From: Litorilinea aerophila
GTDB lineage: Bacteria; Chloroflexota; Anaerolineae; Caldilineales; Caldilineaceae
Reading direction: 5' to 3'
DNA length: 64,000 nucleotides
Assembly (NCBI RefSeq): GCF_006569185.2
Contig: NZ_VIGC02000004.1
Location: 186,001-250,000 of the forward strand
Below the pieces are notes generated by a model that was given only the letters and a program-made list of their open reading frames with translations, searched no databases and was not told the DNA's origin. Positions within the stretch are counted from its first letter, which is position 1, and the number at the start of each line of letters is the position of its first letter. This document shows, in pieces, positions 55,348 through 63,688 of this stretch. Both the position numbers and the translations under genes were made by a program.

Positions 55348-56760
55348 CTAGCGGCTGGCGGGCGCCTCTTCCGTGCGGTATTTCTCCGGCCAGATGATGG
55401 GCATGGCCGCTGCATCCTGGCCGGCTTCGGTGTATTGGAGGAACAGAAGCGGGTAGTCTGGCCACTGGTGCCACATGTAGGCCGGCACCGTCTCACCGTC
55501 GGGCGGGTTGGCCCGGCCGTAGGGGAAGTAGTAGTGGCCGCCGGCCAGCTCCACGTCGCTCTCCTCCAGGGCCCTGATCAGGTCGTCTCCGGCCGGCGTG
55601 GTGGCCCGGTTGAGGGCGTCCGCCACCAGGCGCAGGCTATCGTAGGCGGTGAAGGCATAGCCTTCCGGCCAGGTGTCGAAATACTGCCGGTATTTGCCGG
55701 CGAAAGCTCGTCCCATCTCGCCCACCGTGGACTCCCAGGCGCCCACCCGGGCGACGACCGTGCCCGTCCCTTCGGGAACCCGTTGCCAGAAGAGGGGGCT
55801 GTTCAGGGCCACCGAGTTCATCACCAACACCGTCTGCCGTTGGGGGCCGATGCCGGCCCCCAGGAGCTGTTGGGCCAGGTTCAGGGCCGACTCCCCTTGC
55901 ACCAGCAGGAAGATGGCGTCCGGCAGGGTATCCATGGCCACGATCCGGGCGATGACCGAGGTGAAGTCGTCGGCGGGCAGGTCCACGGGCAAGGTCTGGG
56001 TTTCGATGCCGAACTGGGGTAGCCACTGGCGGAGGCGTTCATCCAGGATCTGGCCGTAGGTGCTATTTTCGGCCAGCAGTACAGCCAGCAGGCGGCCGTC
56101 TCCGTTGCGGTCGCCGGTGCTGGCCATCCACTCTGCCGGCCAGCGGCCCACCATGCTGTTGGTGGGGCCGATGCGGAAGACCTCCGGCAGGGTCTGGGCG
56201 GTGATCTCATCTGCCCGGGCTTCGGCCACCACCAGGGGGATGCCGAAGGTGTGGGCCACCTGGGCCACGGCCATGCCCACGTTGCTGTGGAAGATGCCCA
56301 CAATGGCGCTGACGCAGTCCTGGGTGATCAGGCGCTGGGCATACTGCGCGGCCCGCTCGGGAATCCCGGCGGAGTCGTAGGTGATCAGGCGCACAGGTTT
56401 GCCCTGGATGCCGCCGCTGTCGTTGACGTCGGTGGCGGCAATGGTCAACGCTGCCTGCATGCTGAAGCCGTAGCGGGCTGCCCCCGGTTTGGAGAGGGGC
56501 ACGATGGCACCGATGCGGATCTCTTCGGCCTGATCCAGGCTTTCGGGCCGGCACGCCTGGGGCGGCGTGGGGGTCGCTTCCACCACAATCTGTTGGGTGA
56601 TGATGCGGGTCACCTCAACGGTGACGGGGACCTCGATCCGCTGGGGGGCGGGCGGGGTGGGCGACGGAGCTTCGCTGCGCTGGCAACCCATCAACGAAAG
56701 GCAAGCGCACAGCAGCACCGCATAGAGTAGCAATTTCGGGTGATCCACAACCTTCTCCAT
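55348..56760 (-). CDS. Branched-chain-amino-acid-type ABC substrate-binding lipoprotein
   Basis: A 470-residue lipoprotein with lipobox LMGC (Cys ~26) and a short Pro-rich tether. The periplasmic-binding fold type I is clear: IRIGAIVPLSKPGAARYG, AATDVNDSGGIQGKPVRLITYDS, SAIVGIFHSNVGMAVAQVA, AFTAYDSLRLVADALNRA. Transport genes (LivH/M/G/F) are absent on both sides, so it either serves a distant transporter or acts as a sensor. No good SD before ATG. Confidence 0.9.
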   Translation of the reverse strand: MEKVVDHPKLLLYAVLLCACLSLMGCQRSEAPSPTPPAPQRIEVPVTVEVTRIITQQIVVEATPTPPQACRPESLDQAEEIRIGAIVPLSKPGAARYGFSMQAALTIAATDVNDSGGIQGKPVRLITYDSAGIPERAAQYAQRLITQDCVSAIVGIFHSNVGMAVAQVAHTFGIPLVVAEARADEITAQTLPEVFRIGPTNSMVGRWPAEWMASTGDRNGDGRLLAVLLAENSTYGQILDERLRQWLPQFGIETQTLPVDLPADDFTSVIARIVAMDTLPDAIFLLVQGESALNLAQQLLGAGIGPQRQTVLVMNSVALNSPLFWQRVPEGTGTVVARVGAWESTVGEMGRAFAGKYRQYFDTWPEGYAFTAYDSLRLVADALNRATTPAGDDLIRALEESDVELAGGHYYFPYGRANPPDGETVPAYMWHQWPDYPLLFLQYTEAGQDAAAMPIIWPEKYRTEEAPASR

Positions 56761-56914
56761 TGTTGGTCAGGGTAAGAGGGGGGAGATAGGGTGATGGTCC
56801 ACGCGCAGCTTGGCCGCGAGTATATCACCATCTCCAGGTCCGGTCAAACCACCCCGCATCTTTCCAGCCGATAGGTATGATTTCGGGTGTCGTTTGGGAG
56901 GGTACCGGTGTCCC

Positions 56915-56940
56915 GTAGGGGCGGGCCCCTGTGCCCGCCC
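56915..56940 (+). repeat. GC-rich REP-like palindrome, copy 3
   Basis: GGGCGGGC-CCCTGT-GCCCGCCC hairpin in the 272-bp gap between two minus-strand genes, with further GC-rich imperfect hairpins to ~57000. Confidence 0.8.
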
Positions 56941-57032
56941 GAAGCGGGCCGCCACGGGGGGCGACCCCTACCGGTGGTGACCGCCCCCGGTGGGTGAAGG
57001 GGTGGCGACGGATGCGCGGCTCGCAACTGTGC

Positions 57033-58025
57033 CTACGTGCGGGGATGGCGGTTTTCGTAAATGCGGCGGATGGTCGACTCGATTTCTGGCTCCCGCACGC
57101 TCAGGTCCTGCACCCGGTAGCGGGCCGACAGCCGCCCGATGAGCTCCGAGGCGGAGAGCGCCTGCCGGCTGAAGCGGTACGTCACCCGCAGGCCCTGGCG
57201 CTCCACCACCTCCGCGCCAGGCACCGAGACGTCGTCGTACTCCTCGGCCAGATCCACCACCATCTCCCGATGGGCGCCAAACCGTTCCAGCAGGTCGGGC
57301 AGGCTCCCGTCGAAGAGCAGCCGGCCGTGGTCGATGATCATCACCCGCCGGCACAATTTCTCCACGTCCTGCAGATCATGGGTGGTCAGCACCACGGTGG
57401 TGCCCCGTTCCCGGTTGATTTGCCCGATGAAGCGGCGGATCCGATCTTTGGCTACCACGTCCAGGCCGATGGTGGGCTCATCCAGGAAGAGAAGCTGCGG
57501 ATCGTGGAGCATGGCCGCGCAGAGGTCGGCCCGCATGCGCTGGCCCAGGGAGAGGGATCGCACCGGCGCGTGGATGAAGGCATCCAGTTCCAGCATCTGG
57601 CGAAATTCGGCCAGATTTTGGCGGAAGCGATCCGGCGGGATGCGGTAGATGTGCTGTAACAACTCCAGGGACTCGATGACGGGCAGGTCCCACCAGAGGG
57701 TGGTGCGCTGGCCGAAGACGGCGCCGATGCGACGCACGTACTGTTCCCGCTGGCGCCAGGGGACGAAGCCGCCGACGGTCACGGTGCCCCCGCTGGGGAC
57801 CAGCAGGCCCGTCAGCATCTTGATGGTGGTGGACTTGCCGGCGCCGTTGGGGCCCAGGTAGCCCACCATTTCGCCCGGCTGGACGGTGAAGCTGATGCCG
57901 TCCACCGCCCGCACCGGTTCGAAATCTCGGGAAACGAGCCGGCGCAGGGTACCCCAGCGGCCCGGCCGATGGCGGCGGATCCGAAAGTGTTTGGTGAGGT
58001 TCTCCACGTGGATGATGGGTGTCAT
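57033..58025 (-). CDS. ABC exporter ATP-binding subunit
   Basis: A 330-residue ATPase: Walker A GPNGAGKST (58-66), signature LSLGQRMRADL, Walker B LLFLDEPTIGLD and H-loop LTTHD. The N-terminal insertion (RIRRHRPGRWGTLRRLVSRDFE) is typical of ATPases that pair with DUF990-type ABC-2 permeases. Two such permeases are encoded at 60366 and 61504 on the same strand, but a sensor kinase gene on the other strand lies between. The C-terminal ~90 residues are the usual accessory domain. Confidence 0.94.
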   Translation of the reverse strand: MTPIIHVENLTKHFRIRRHRPGRWGTLRRLVSRDFEPVRAVDGISFTVQPGEMVGYLGPNGAGKSTTIKMLTGLLVPSGGTVTVGGFVPWRQREQYVRRIGAVFGQRTTLWWDLPVIESLELLQHIYRIPPDRFRQNLAEFRQMLELDAFIHAPVRSLSLGQRMRADLCAAMLHDPQLLFLDEPTIGLDVVAKDRIRRFIGQINRERGTTVVLTTHDLQDVEKLCRRVMIIDHGRLLFDGSLPDLLERFGAHREMVVDLAEEYDDVSVPGAEVVERQGLRVTYRFSRQALSASELIGRLSARYRVQDLSVREPEIESTIRRIYENRHPRT

Positions 58026-58425
58026 CCTTCCCCCTTGCTCTCTACTGGCGCTTCTTGTGATCCCGTTCCCCCCCTGGGCCTTCTCTGTGCCCTCTGGGGT
58101 GCAATGCAGCCATGACTCTCCTGCAAAAAGGGCATTTTTGAACGCAGAGGCGCAACGAAACGCAGGAAAACCTAACCCGAATCAGCGTTCATCTGCGTGG
58201 GTCAGCGTCCTCATTTGACCTTTGTGCAGTAGAGCCAGCCATGATACCCCATTCGTCGCCGTCCCCCAAAGGTGGACGCCAGGCTGTACCCAGACTGACA
58301 GTTGCCAGGGGCCCCTTTGTCTGTTAAACTGGCCGTCAGGACACCAACCCCGATGTGGAGGTGACGGCAGGTGTGCCTTAGCCCCTTACTTTGCCTCCTC
58401 GAACAGAAAAACCAGGGTTCTTTTC
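58026..58425. other. 400-bp intergenic region without a supported gene
   Basis: Divergent region between the ABC ATPase and the histidine kinase. It includes short fragments (near 58138 and 58181) that resemble widespread low-complexity intergenic repeats; a related fragment is at 19772-19802. I see no convincing promoter. Confidence 0.5.
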
Positions 58426-60354
58426 ATGTCTCGTATCCTGCTGTTGCTGGATGATTGCCGGGAACGTGACCGCCTGGGCCATCTGCTGGGAGCTTCCTAT
58501 CAGCTCCTTGTCTCCCCAGACGGTGGGCTGGAGGTTCCCTTCGACCTTTGTGTCCTGGATGGCCCGACCCTGGCGCGATTGGCTGCACGGCTCCAGGCCC
58601 GCAAGGCAGCCGCACAGCCGCACTTTCTGCCTTGCCTGTTGGTGGCCACACCCCAGGACCGGGCGCTGGCGCGCGCCCATCTGGGCCAGGTGGTGGACGA
58701 GCTGATCTTCTCGCCGGTGGAGCCCCTGGAGCTGGAGGCGCGAGTGGAAAGCCTGCTCCATCGGCGGCATCTGTCAACCGAGCTGGAACGCCGGGTGGCC
58801 GAGCGAACGGCCCAGCTGCAGGAGAGCGAGACCCGCAATCGGATCATCGCCAACCTGATCTCCGATTACGCCTACATCTTTCAGGTGCTGCCCGACGGAA
58901 CCCTGCGGGGCGAATGGGTGACCGAATCTTTCACCAACACCTTTGGGCTGACCCTGGAGGAGGTCACCGCCCGGGGCGGCTGGCAGAGCCTGGTCCTGCC
59001 CGAGGACCTGCCCATCGCCCGGGAGCATGCCCGCAAGGTGGCCGGCGGGCAGAGCGACGTGTGCGAGATGCGCTGGATGACCGCCGATGGCCAGGTACGC
59101 TGGCTGCGGGATTACGCCCAGCCGGTCTTTGACGATTCGGGCCAGCGGGTGATTCGTATCTTTGGCGCTTCCCAGGACATCACCGAACGGAAACATCTGG
59201 AAGCCCAGCTGTTGCAGGCCCAACGGATGGAATCCATTGGCCGGCTTGCCGGCGGGGTTGCCCACGATTTCAACAACCTCCTGAGTGTGATCATCCTCCG
59301 GGCCGAGCTTGCCCTGAATCGGATGCCTGCCCACCATCCCCTCTCCGAGGATCTGTTCAAGATCCTGGACACGGCCAGACTCTCCGCGGATATTGTCCGG
59401 CAACTCCTCACCTTTGCCCGCCAGCAGCCCAACGCTCCCCAGGTTCTGAATCTCAATGAGGCGGTAGAGGCCCACCTCCACATGCTGGGGCGGCTGATCG
59501 GCGAGCAGATAGAGCTCCGGTGGCATCCCGGCCAGGATCTGTGGCCGGTTCGGGTCGACCCTGCCCAGATTCACCAGATTCTCAGCAACCTTTGTCTGAA
59601 TGCCCGGGACGCCATCGTCGGGGACGGCAGGATCGTCATCGAGACCAGCAACGTGGTGATCGACGACGCCTATTGCCGGTGGCATCCCGATGCCGTGCCT
59701 GGCGAGTATGTGCTGCTCATGGTGGCTGACAACGGCATGGGGATGACCCCGGACATCCTGAGCAGGATTTTCGAACCGTTTTTCACCACCAAGGAAATCG
59801 GAAAGGGAACCGGGCTGGGGTTGGCGACTGTGTACGGCATTGTGAAACAGTATGATGGTTTCATCCATGTATACAGCGAGCCGGGACAAGGAAGTACCTT
59901 TAAAATCTATCTGCCCCGATACCGGGGCGATACCCTGGTTGAGGTCCGCGCCGAAGCCGATGTGCCGCAGGGCAATGGCGAGGTCATTTTGGTGGTGGAG
60001 GATGAGCCGGCCGTGCTGGATGTGGTCCGGGCGCTGTTGGAAGATCTGGGGTATGTCGTGCTGGCTGCGGGCCGCCCCAGCGAAGCCCTGAAGCTGGCCG
60101 AAGACCCCAACACCCACATCGATCTGCTGCTCAGTGACATGGTCATGCCCGAAATGGGCGGCCCAGAGCTGGCCGAACGGTTGCAAGCCCTCCACCCGGG
60201 GCTAACCGTCCTTTTTATGTCCGGCTACACCTCCAGCCTGCATGGGGCACCGGTTCGGGCGTCCGATGCGAAATTTCCCTTTCTCCAAAAACCTTTCACC
60301 ATCCAGACCATGGCGGAGGCAGTGCACCGGGCCCTCCACCCCAAAGGCGCCTAG
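58426..60354 (+). CDS. Hybrid sensor histidine kinase/response regulator
   Basis: 642 residues from ATG 58426; longer upstream frame rejected. Order: N-terminal receiver-like domain (1-115), a linker, PAS/PAC (~145-265), HisKA with His280 (GGVAHDFNNLL), HATPase (NLCLNARDAI, DNGMGM, GTGLGLATVYG), then a true receiver (~520-640) with Asp571 (LLLSDMVMPEMGG) and Lys in FLQKPF. The N-terminal domain lacks the receiver Lys (DELIFSPVEPLEL), so it may be a non-phosphorylated pseudo-receiver. No membrane segment, so a soluble sensor. No DNA-binding output gene adjoins it. Confidence 0.93.
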   Translation: MSRILLLLDDCRERDRLGHLLGASYQLLVSPDGGLEVPFDLCVLDGPTLARLAARLQARKAAAQPHFLPCLLVATPQDRALARAHLGQVVDELIFSPVEPLELEARVESLLHRRHLSTELERRVAERTAQLQESETRNRIIANLISDYAYIFQVLPDGTLRGEWVTESFTNTFGLTLEEVTARGGWQSLVLPEDLPIAREHARKVAGGQSDVCEMRWMTADGQVRWLRDYAQPVFDDSGQRVIRIFGASQDITERKHLEAQLLQAQRMESIGRLAGGVAHDFNNLLSVIILRAELALNRMPAHHPLSEDLFKILDTARLSADIVRQLLTFARQQPNAPQVLNLNEAVEAHLHMLGRLIGEQIELRWHPGQDLWPVRVDPAQIHQILSNLCLNARDAIVGDGRIVIETSNVVIDDAYCRWHPDAVPGEYVLLMVADNGMGMTPDILSRIFEPFFTTKEIGKGTGLGLATVYGIVKQYDGFIHVYSEPGQGSTFKIYLPRYRGDTLVEVRAEADVPQGNGEVILVVEDEPAVLDVVRALLEDLGYVVLAAGRPSEALKLAEDPNTHIDLLLSDMVMPEMGGPELAERLQALHPGLTVLFMSGYTSSLHGAPVRASDAKFPFLQKPFTIQTMAEAVHRALHPKGA

Positions 60355-60365
60355 ACCCGGTCCGC

Positions 60366-61214
60366 CTACGTGCCCGTGCTCTGGTAATGGCGGATGCCGA
60401 AGCGCCAGAAGGCCAGGGCCAGGAGCAGGGTGCCCACCCCGATCACCGGCGACAGGAAGGGTGCAAAGGCCGGCAGGTGAAAGGGATCCGGCCGATCCAG
60501 GAAGTAGAGGGCCGGGTAGTAATTGAGAAAGATGGCCGGCACAATGTAAGTGACGATGCGACGTAGCCAGTCCGGGTAGATGTGCATGGGATACTGCATC
60601 ATTTCGCTGCCGCCGTAGGTGAGGATGTTGACCACCTCGATGGACTCCACAGTCCAGAAGGTGATGGTCGCGCCCATGATGAAGAGCCCGCCAAAGAAGC
60701 AGATCAGGCCAATGACCACCCACGGCAGATAGAGGATCTTGCCCAAGGTCCACTGGATGTCGGCCAGGTAGACGGCCAGGGCAAAGATGGCCACCCCCTG
60801 GAAGACATGGCCCAGCCGCCGCAACACGAATTCGTCGCCCAGGACCTGGACGGTGATGTTGACCGGCCGCAGCAGGAGCTGGTCGAAGGTTCCCCGGCGC
60901 ACCCGCTGGCCGAATCGGCCCGGGTCAAAGCCGCTGAAGATCAGGTCCATGAGGCCGAAGGACATCTCCACCGTGCCCCAGAGGAAGGCCACCTCCCCCA
61001 GCCGCCAGCCTCCCAGGTTGCCAAAGCGCTGGAGCACCAGGGCCAGGGCCAGGAAGAAGAGGAAGAGGGTGGTCATGGTGGCGAAGACCTCCAGCAGGAA
61101 CGCGGCCCGATACTCCATTTGGGCCCGAATCTGCACGCCGATCAGCCGCCGGTAGATGGTGAGGTGGAAACGCCACCAGGTGATAATCTGCTCCACTTTT
61201 GTCCTCGCCAACAT
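60366..61214 (-). CDS. ABC-2-type permease subunit (DUF990-like), second of the pair
   Basis: A 282-residue membrane protein with about six helices (FATMTTLFLFFLALALVLQRF, VIGLICFFGGLFIMGATITFW). The motifs FGLMDLIFSGFDPGRFGQRVRRGTFDQLLLRPVN and YPDWLRRIVTYIVPAIFLNYYPALYFL are typical of this exporter family. It forms a heterodimer with the permease at 61504 and uses the ATPase at 57033. Confidence 0.92.
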   Translation of the reverse strand: MLARTKVEQIITWWRFHLTIYRRLIGVQIRAQMEYRAAFLLEVFATMTTLFLFFLALALVLQRFGNLGGWRLGEVAFLWGTVEMSFGLMDLIFSGFDPGRFGQRVRRGTFDQLLLRPVNITVQVLGDEFVLRRLGHVFQGVAIFALAVYLADIQWTLGKILYLPWVVIGLICFFGGLFIMGATITFWTVESIEVVNILTYGGSEMMQYPMHIYPDWLRRIVTYIVPAIFLNYYPALYFLDRPDPFHLPAFAPFLSPVIGVGTLLLALAFWRFGIRHYQSTGT

Positions 61215-61240
61215 GGGGCGCCTGCCACAACCCCTTCTGG

Positions 61241-61360
61241 ACGCTGCTCTGTTTCGTTTGGACCGGCATTCTCAGATGCCGACTTCGCGTGGCGATGGTT
61301 GGCCGTTTGCGGAGGGAGCATCCTCCGATGCGGCGCTGTTCCCTCTGGGTCGGCATCTGA
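61241..61360 (+). repeat. Palindromic element copies B and C in tandem
   Basis: 61241-61290 (copy C) and 61318-61360 (copy B) match the element at 24658-24706, including GCGGCGCTGTT and GGCATCTGAG or its variant. They occupy the 289-bp gap between the two permease genes, which has no gene. Confidence 0.65.
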
Positions 61361-61503
61361 GTGCTTCATGCACTTTCATGGCATCGCGGGGGAGGAAAAA
61401 TCGGCATGATCCGCAGGTCACGCATCCCTGGGTGACATGGATTCCCACCCCGTTGGGTGCGGATGTCCGGCCAGGAGACCGGACCTACCAATCCGTGTTC
61501 ATC

Positions 61504-62295
61504 TCACCCTCCCTGGATCACCAGCCGACCCAGGCCGGCCCGCAAGACCAGGCTACACAGAAGCGCCAGCGCAGCCGCCCACGCCAGCTGGACGGCCAGC
61601 GCCTGGAGCAGGGCCGGCCCCTGGAGCAGACCCAGGTAGACCTCAATCACCGTGTTCACCATGGAGGGAAATGGCGTCAGGTGGCTCAGGTCGATGAACC
61701 ACTGGGGGAAAAAGCGCAGGGGCATGAAGAAGCCGGAGAGCACCCACGCGCTGCCGAACGCGAAGCGACCGATCCCCCGCGCGTTGGGCGTCCAGAAGGA
61801 GGCCAGATTGACCAGGAAGCGCCAGCCGAAGCTGACCAGCCAGGAGAGAAAGAGCGCGGCGGCCAGGCCCATCCACTGGACCATGCCCTGGGGCACGGTG
61901 AGGTCCACCACCAGCGCGTAGAGCAGCAGGATGCTCAGCCCCCGAGTCACCAGCGCCACCAGCGCCCGTCCCAGGTCCAGCGCCAGCCAGAAGCGAAAAT
62001 AGCCCAGCGGCTTGAGCAGATCCGCGCCCACCTGGCCAGTGTAGACCGAGTCCATCAGGTCGTACCAGCCAAAGATGCTCAGGTAGGCGATGGCCGCCTG
62101 GGTCAGACCCGTGTAGGTGATGGCATCCTGCACCGTCATGCCGGCCACTTCTTCCCGGGCGCCGTAGAGGGCCATGAGCACCACCGCCCGCAGCAGGCCA
62201 AAGAACAGGTTGGTCATCAGCCCGGCCAGGGTGGCAGCCCGATAGGTGAGCTGGCGTCGCACAGCCAACAAGGTCAATTCCCAAAACAACCGCAT
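61504..62295 (-). CDS. ABC-2-type permease subunit (DUF990-like), first of the pair
   Basis: A 263-residue membrane protein with about six helices, starting MRLFWELTLLAVRRQLTYRAATLAGLMTN. It has SGFFMPLRFFPQWFIDLSHLTPFPSMVNTVIEVYLG, a hallmark of the family. Upstream codons are rejected because they extend into non-coding DNA. With the permease at 60366 and the ATPase at 57033 it should build one exporter; cargo unknown. Confidence 0.92.
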   Translation of the reverse strand: MRLFWELTLLAVRRQLTYRAATLAGLMTNLFFGLLRAVVLMALYGAREEVAGMTVQDAITYTGLTQAAIAYLSIFGWYDLMDSVYTGQVGADLLKPLGYFRFWLALDLGRALVALVTRGLSILLLYALVVDLTVPQGMVQWMGLAAALFLSWLVSFGWRFLVNLASFWTPNARGIGRFAFGSAWVLSGFFMPLRFFPQWFIDLSHLTPFPSMVNTVIEVYLGLLQGPALLQALAVQLAWAAALALLCSLVLRAGLGRLVIQGG

Positions 62296-62409
62296 GGCTC
62301 CAGCCGCTCCCGGATTTCCTGTGGGTGTATGGCAAAAGGAAGGTGTCCCCGCAGGGACGCAGCGGACCCGGCCAAAAGCTCTATGCCCGCTGCGTGGCAC
62401 GGACCGCCC

Positions 62410-62438
62410 AGTATAACACCGGCCCGTGCCTGGCCCAA
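62410..62438 (-). promoter_or_regulatory. Possible promoter of the ABC-2 permease genes
   Basis: Minus strand: -35 TTGGGC (62433-62438), 17 nt, -10 TATACT (62410-62415), about 115 nt before the start codon. The rest of the 62296-62613 gap holds short palindromes (such as GGGGCCCATGGCCCC) but no gene. Confidence 0.45.
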
Positions 62439-62613
62439 ATGGGCGTGGTGCAGGTGTCTTGTCGGTTGGGAATACCTTTCACCCGCTGGGGCCCATGGCC
62501 CCGCCGGGCATCACACCCATTCGCCGCTGCGGCGCCGGGCTGGTGCAATGCCAGAGATTTCCCATTCGATCCACATCCCAATATCCACACCCCAACAGAG
62601 CGGAGGTTTTCCC

Positions 62614-63633
62614 ATGCAGATCCGGCAGGTTGTGGTCACCGGTCAAAACCAGGTGGTGCTCGAGGAGGCGGAGCTAGAGGAAGGGCCCCTCGGCCCGGAT
62701 GAGCTCCTGATCGAAACCCAATACACCTTCATCAGCGCGGGGACTGAACTGGCCAACTACACCGGCCGTGAGCCCAAGGTCTTTCAGCCGGGCCAGTGGT
62801 GTACGTATCCCTGGAAATCGGGCTATGCCAACGTGGGGGTGGTGCGGGCCGTGGGCGAGCGGGTCACCCGGGCCCGGCCCGGGCAGCGGGTCTTCACCTA
62901 CGGCAACCATGCCTCGGCCCTGCGCTACAGCCAGCAGCGCCTGGTGGTGCCCGTGCCAGAGGAGATGGACGGCGTCCTGGCCGCTGCTTCCCGCATGGCC
63001 GGGGTAGCGGCCACCGTGCTCTTCGTGGCCGAAATCCGGGAGAATCCCTGGGTGGCCGTCTTCGGCCTGGGGATGGTGGGGAATCTGGCGGCCCAGTTCT
63101 TCCAGGCCCGGGGCTGCCGGGTCATTGGCGTGGACCCGGTGGCCCATCGCCGGGAGCTGGCCGGCCGCTGTGGCATTGAGACCACCGTAGGCGGCCAGCC
63201 AGAGGAGGTCCAGGCCCAGATCCTGGAACTGACCGGCGGCGAGGGGGCCGACATCACGGTGGACGCGGTGGGCCACAGCGGCGTGGTGATGCAGGCCCTT
63301 CGGGCCACCGCCCGCTTCGGGCAGATCATCCTGCTGGGCACGCCCCGGGTCTCGGTGCCGGGTGACCTGACCGATCTCCTCTCGGACGTGCACCTGCGCA
63401 TGATCACCGTGCGGGGCGCGCTGGAGTGGCTGCTGCCCATGTACCCGGACATCGGCAAACGCCCCTCCCAGTACAGCAAGCAACAGATGATTTTCGACTG
63501 GATCCAGCGGGGCAAGCTCCAGCTCGAGCCGCTCATCTCCCACCGCCTGCCGCCCACCCAGATCCGGGAAGCCTACGAAGGGCTCCTCCACCAGCCGGAG
63601 ACCTACACGGGCGTGGCCCTGGTCTGGGAGTGA
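62614..63633 (+). CDS. Medium-chain dehydrogenase/reductase (zinc-type alcohol dehydrogenase-like)
   Basis: A 339-residue enzyme; GGAGG 7 nt before ATG 62614. The GroES-like domain starts with FISAGTELANYTG and the cofactor domain has VFGLGMVGNLAAQFFQARG. The catalytic-zinc Cys (normally CGTD/H) is replaced by AGTE and no four-Cys structural-zinc loop is present, so it may be zinc-independent. Similar to BchC-like and sugar-dehydrogenase-like members; substrate unknown. Confidence 0.9.
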   Translation: MQIRQVVVTGQNQVVLEEAELEEGPLGPDELLIETQYTFISAGTELANYTGREPKVFQPGQWCTYPWKSGYANVGVVRAVGERVTRARPGQRVFTYGNHASALRYSQQRLVVPVPEEMDGVLAAASRMAGVAATVLFVAEIRENPWVAVFGLGMVGNLAAQFFQARGCRVIGVDPVAHRRELAGRCGIETTVGGQPEEVQAQILELTGGEGADITVDAVGHSGVVMQALRATARFGQIILLGTPRVSVPGDLTDLLSDVHLRMITVRGALEWLLPMYPDIGKRPSQYSKQQMIFDWIQRGKLQLEPLISHRLPPTQIREAYEGLLHQPETYTGVALVWE

Positions 63634-63688
63634 TGGGTGGTGCGTAGGGCGCCCACTGCTCCACGTACCCCCTTCAGGCCGCGGCAGG

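Noticed and set aside
52689-55496. 935-codon minus-strand open frame opposite the permease/Usp gene
   Set aside because: The plus-strand frame has clear domain content over its whole length. The antisense frame is rich in His, Gly, Gln and Asp with no fold, a usual shadow in GC-rich DNA.
58222-58425. 68-residue N-terminal extension of the histidine kinase
   Set aside because: Cys/Pro-rich with no domain match, and the receiver-like domain starts immediately after the ATG at 58426.
61156-62613. Plus-strand extension of the MDR dehydrogenase frame over the ABC permease
   Set aside because: The minus-strand permease is well supported; the dehydrogenase has a good SD at its own ATG at 62614.
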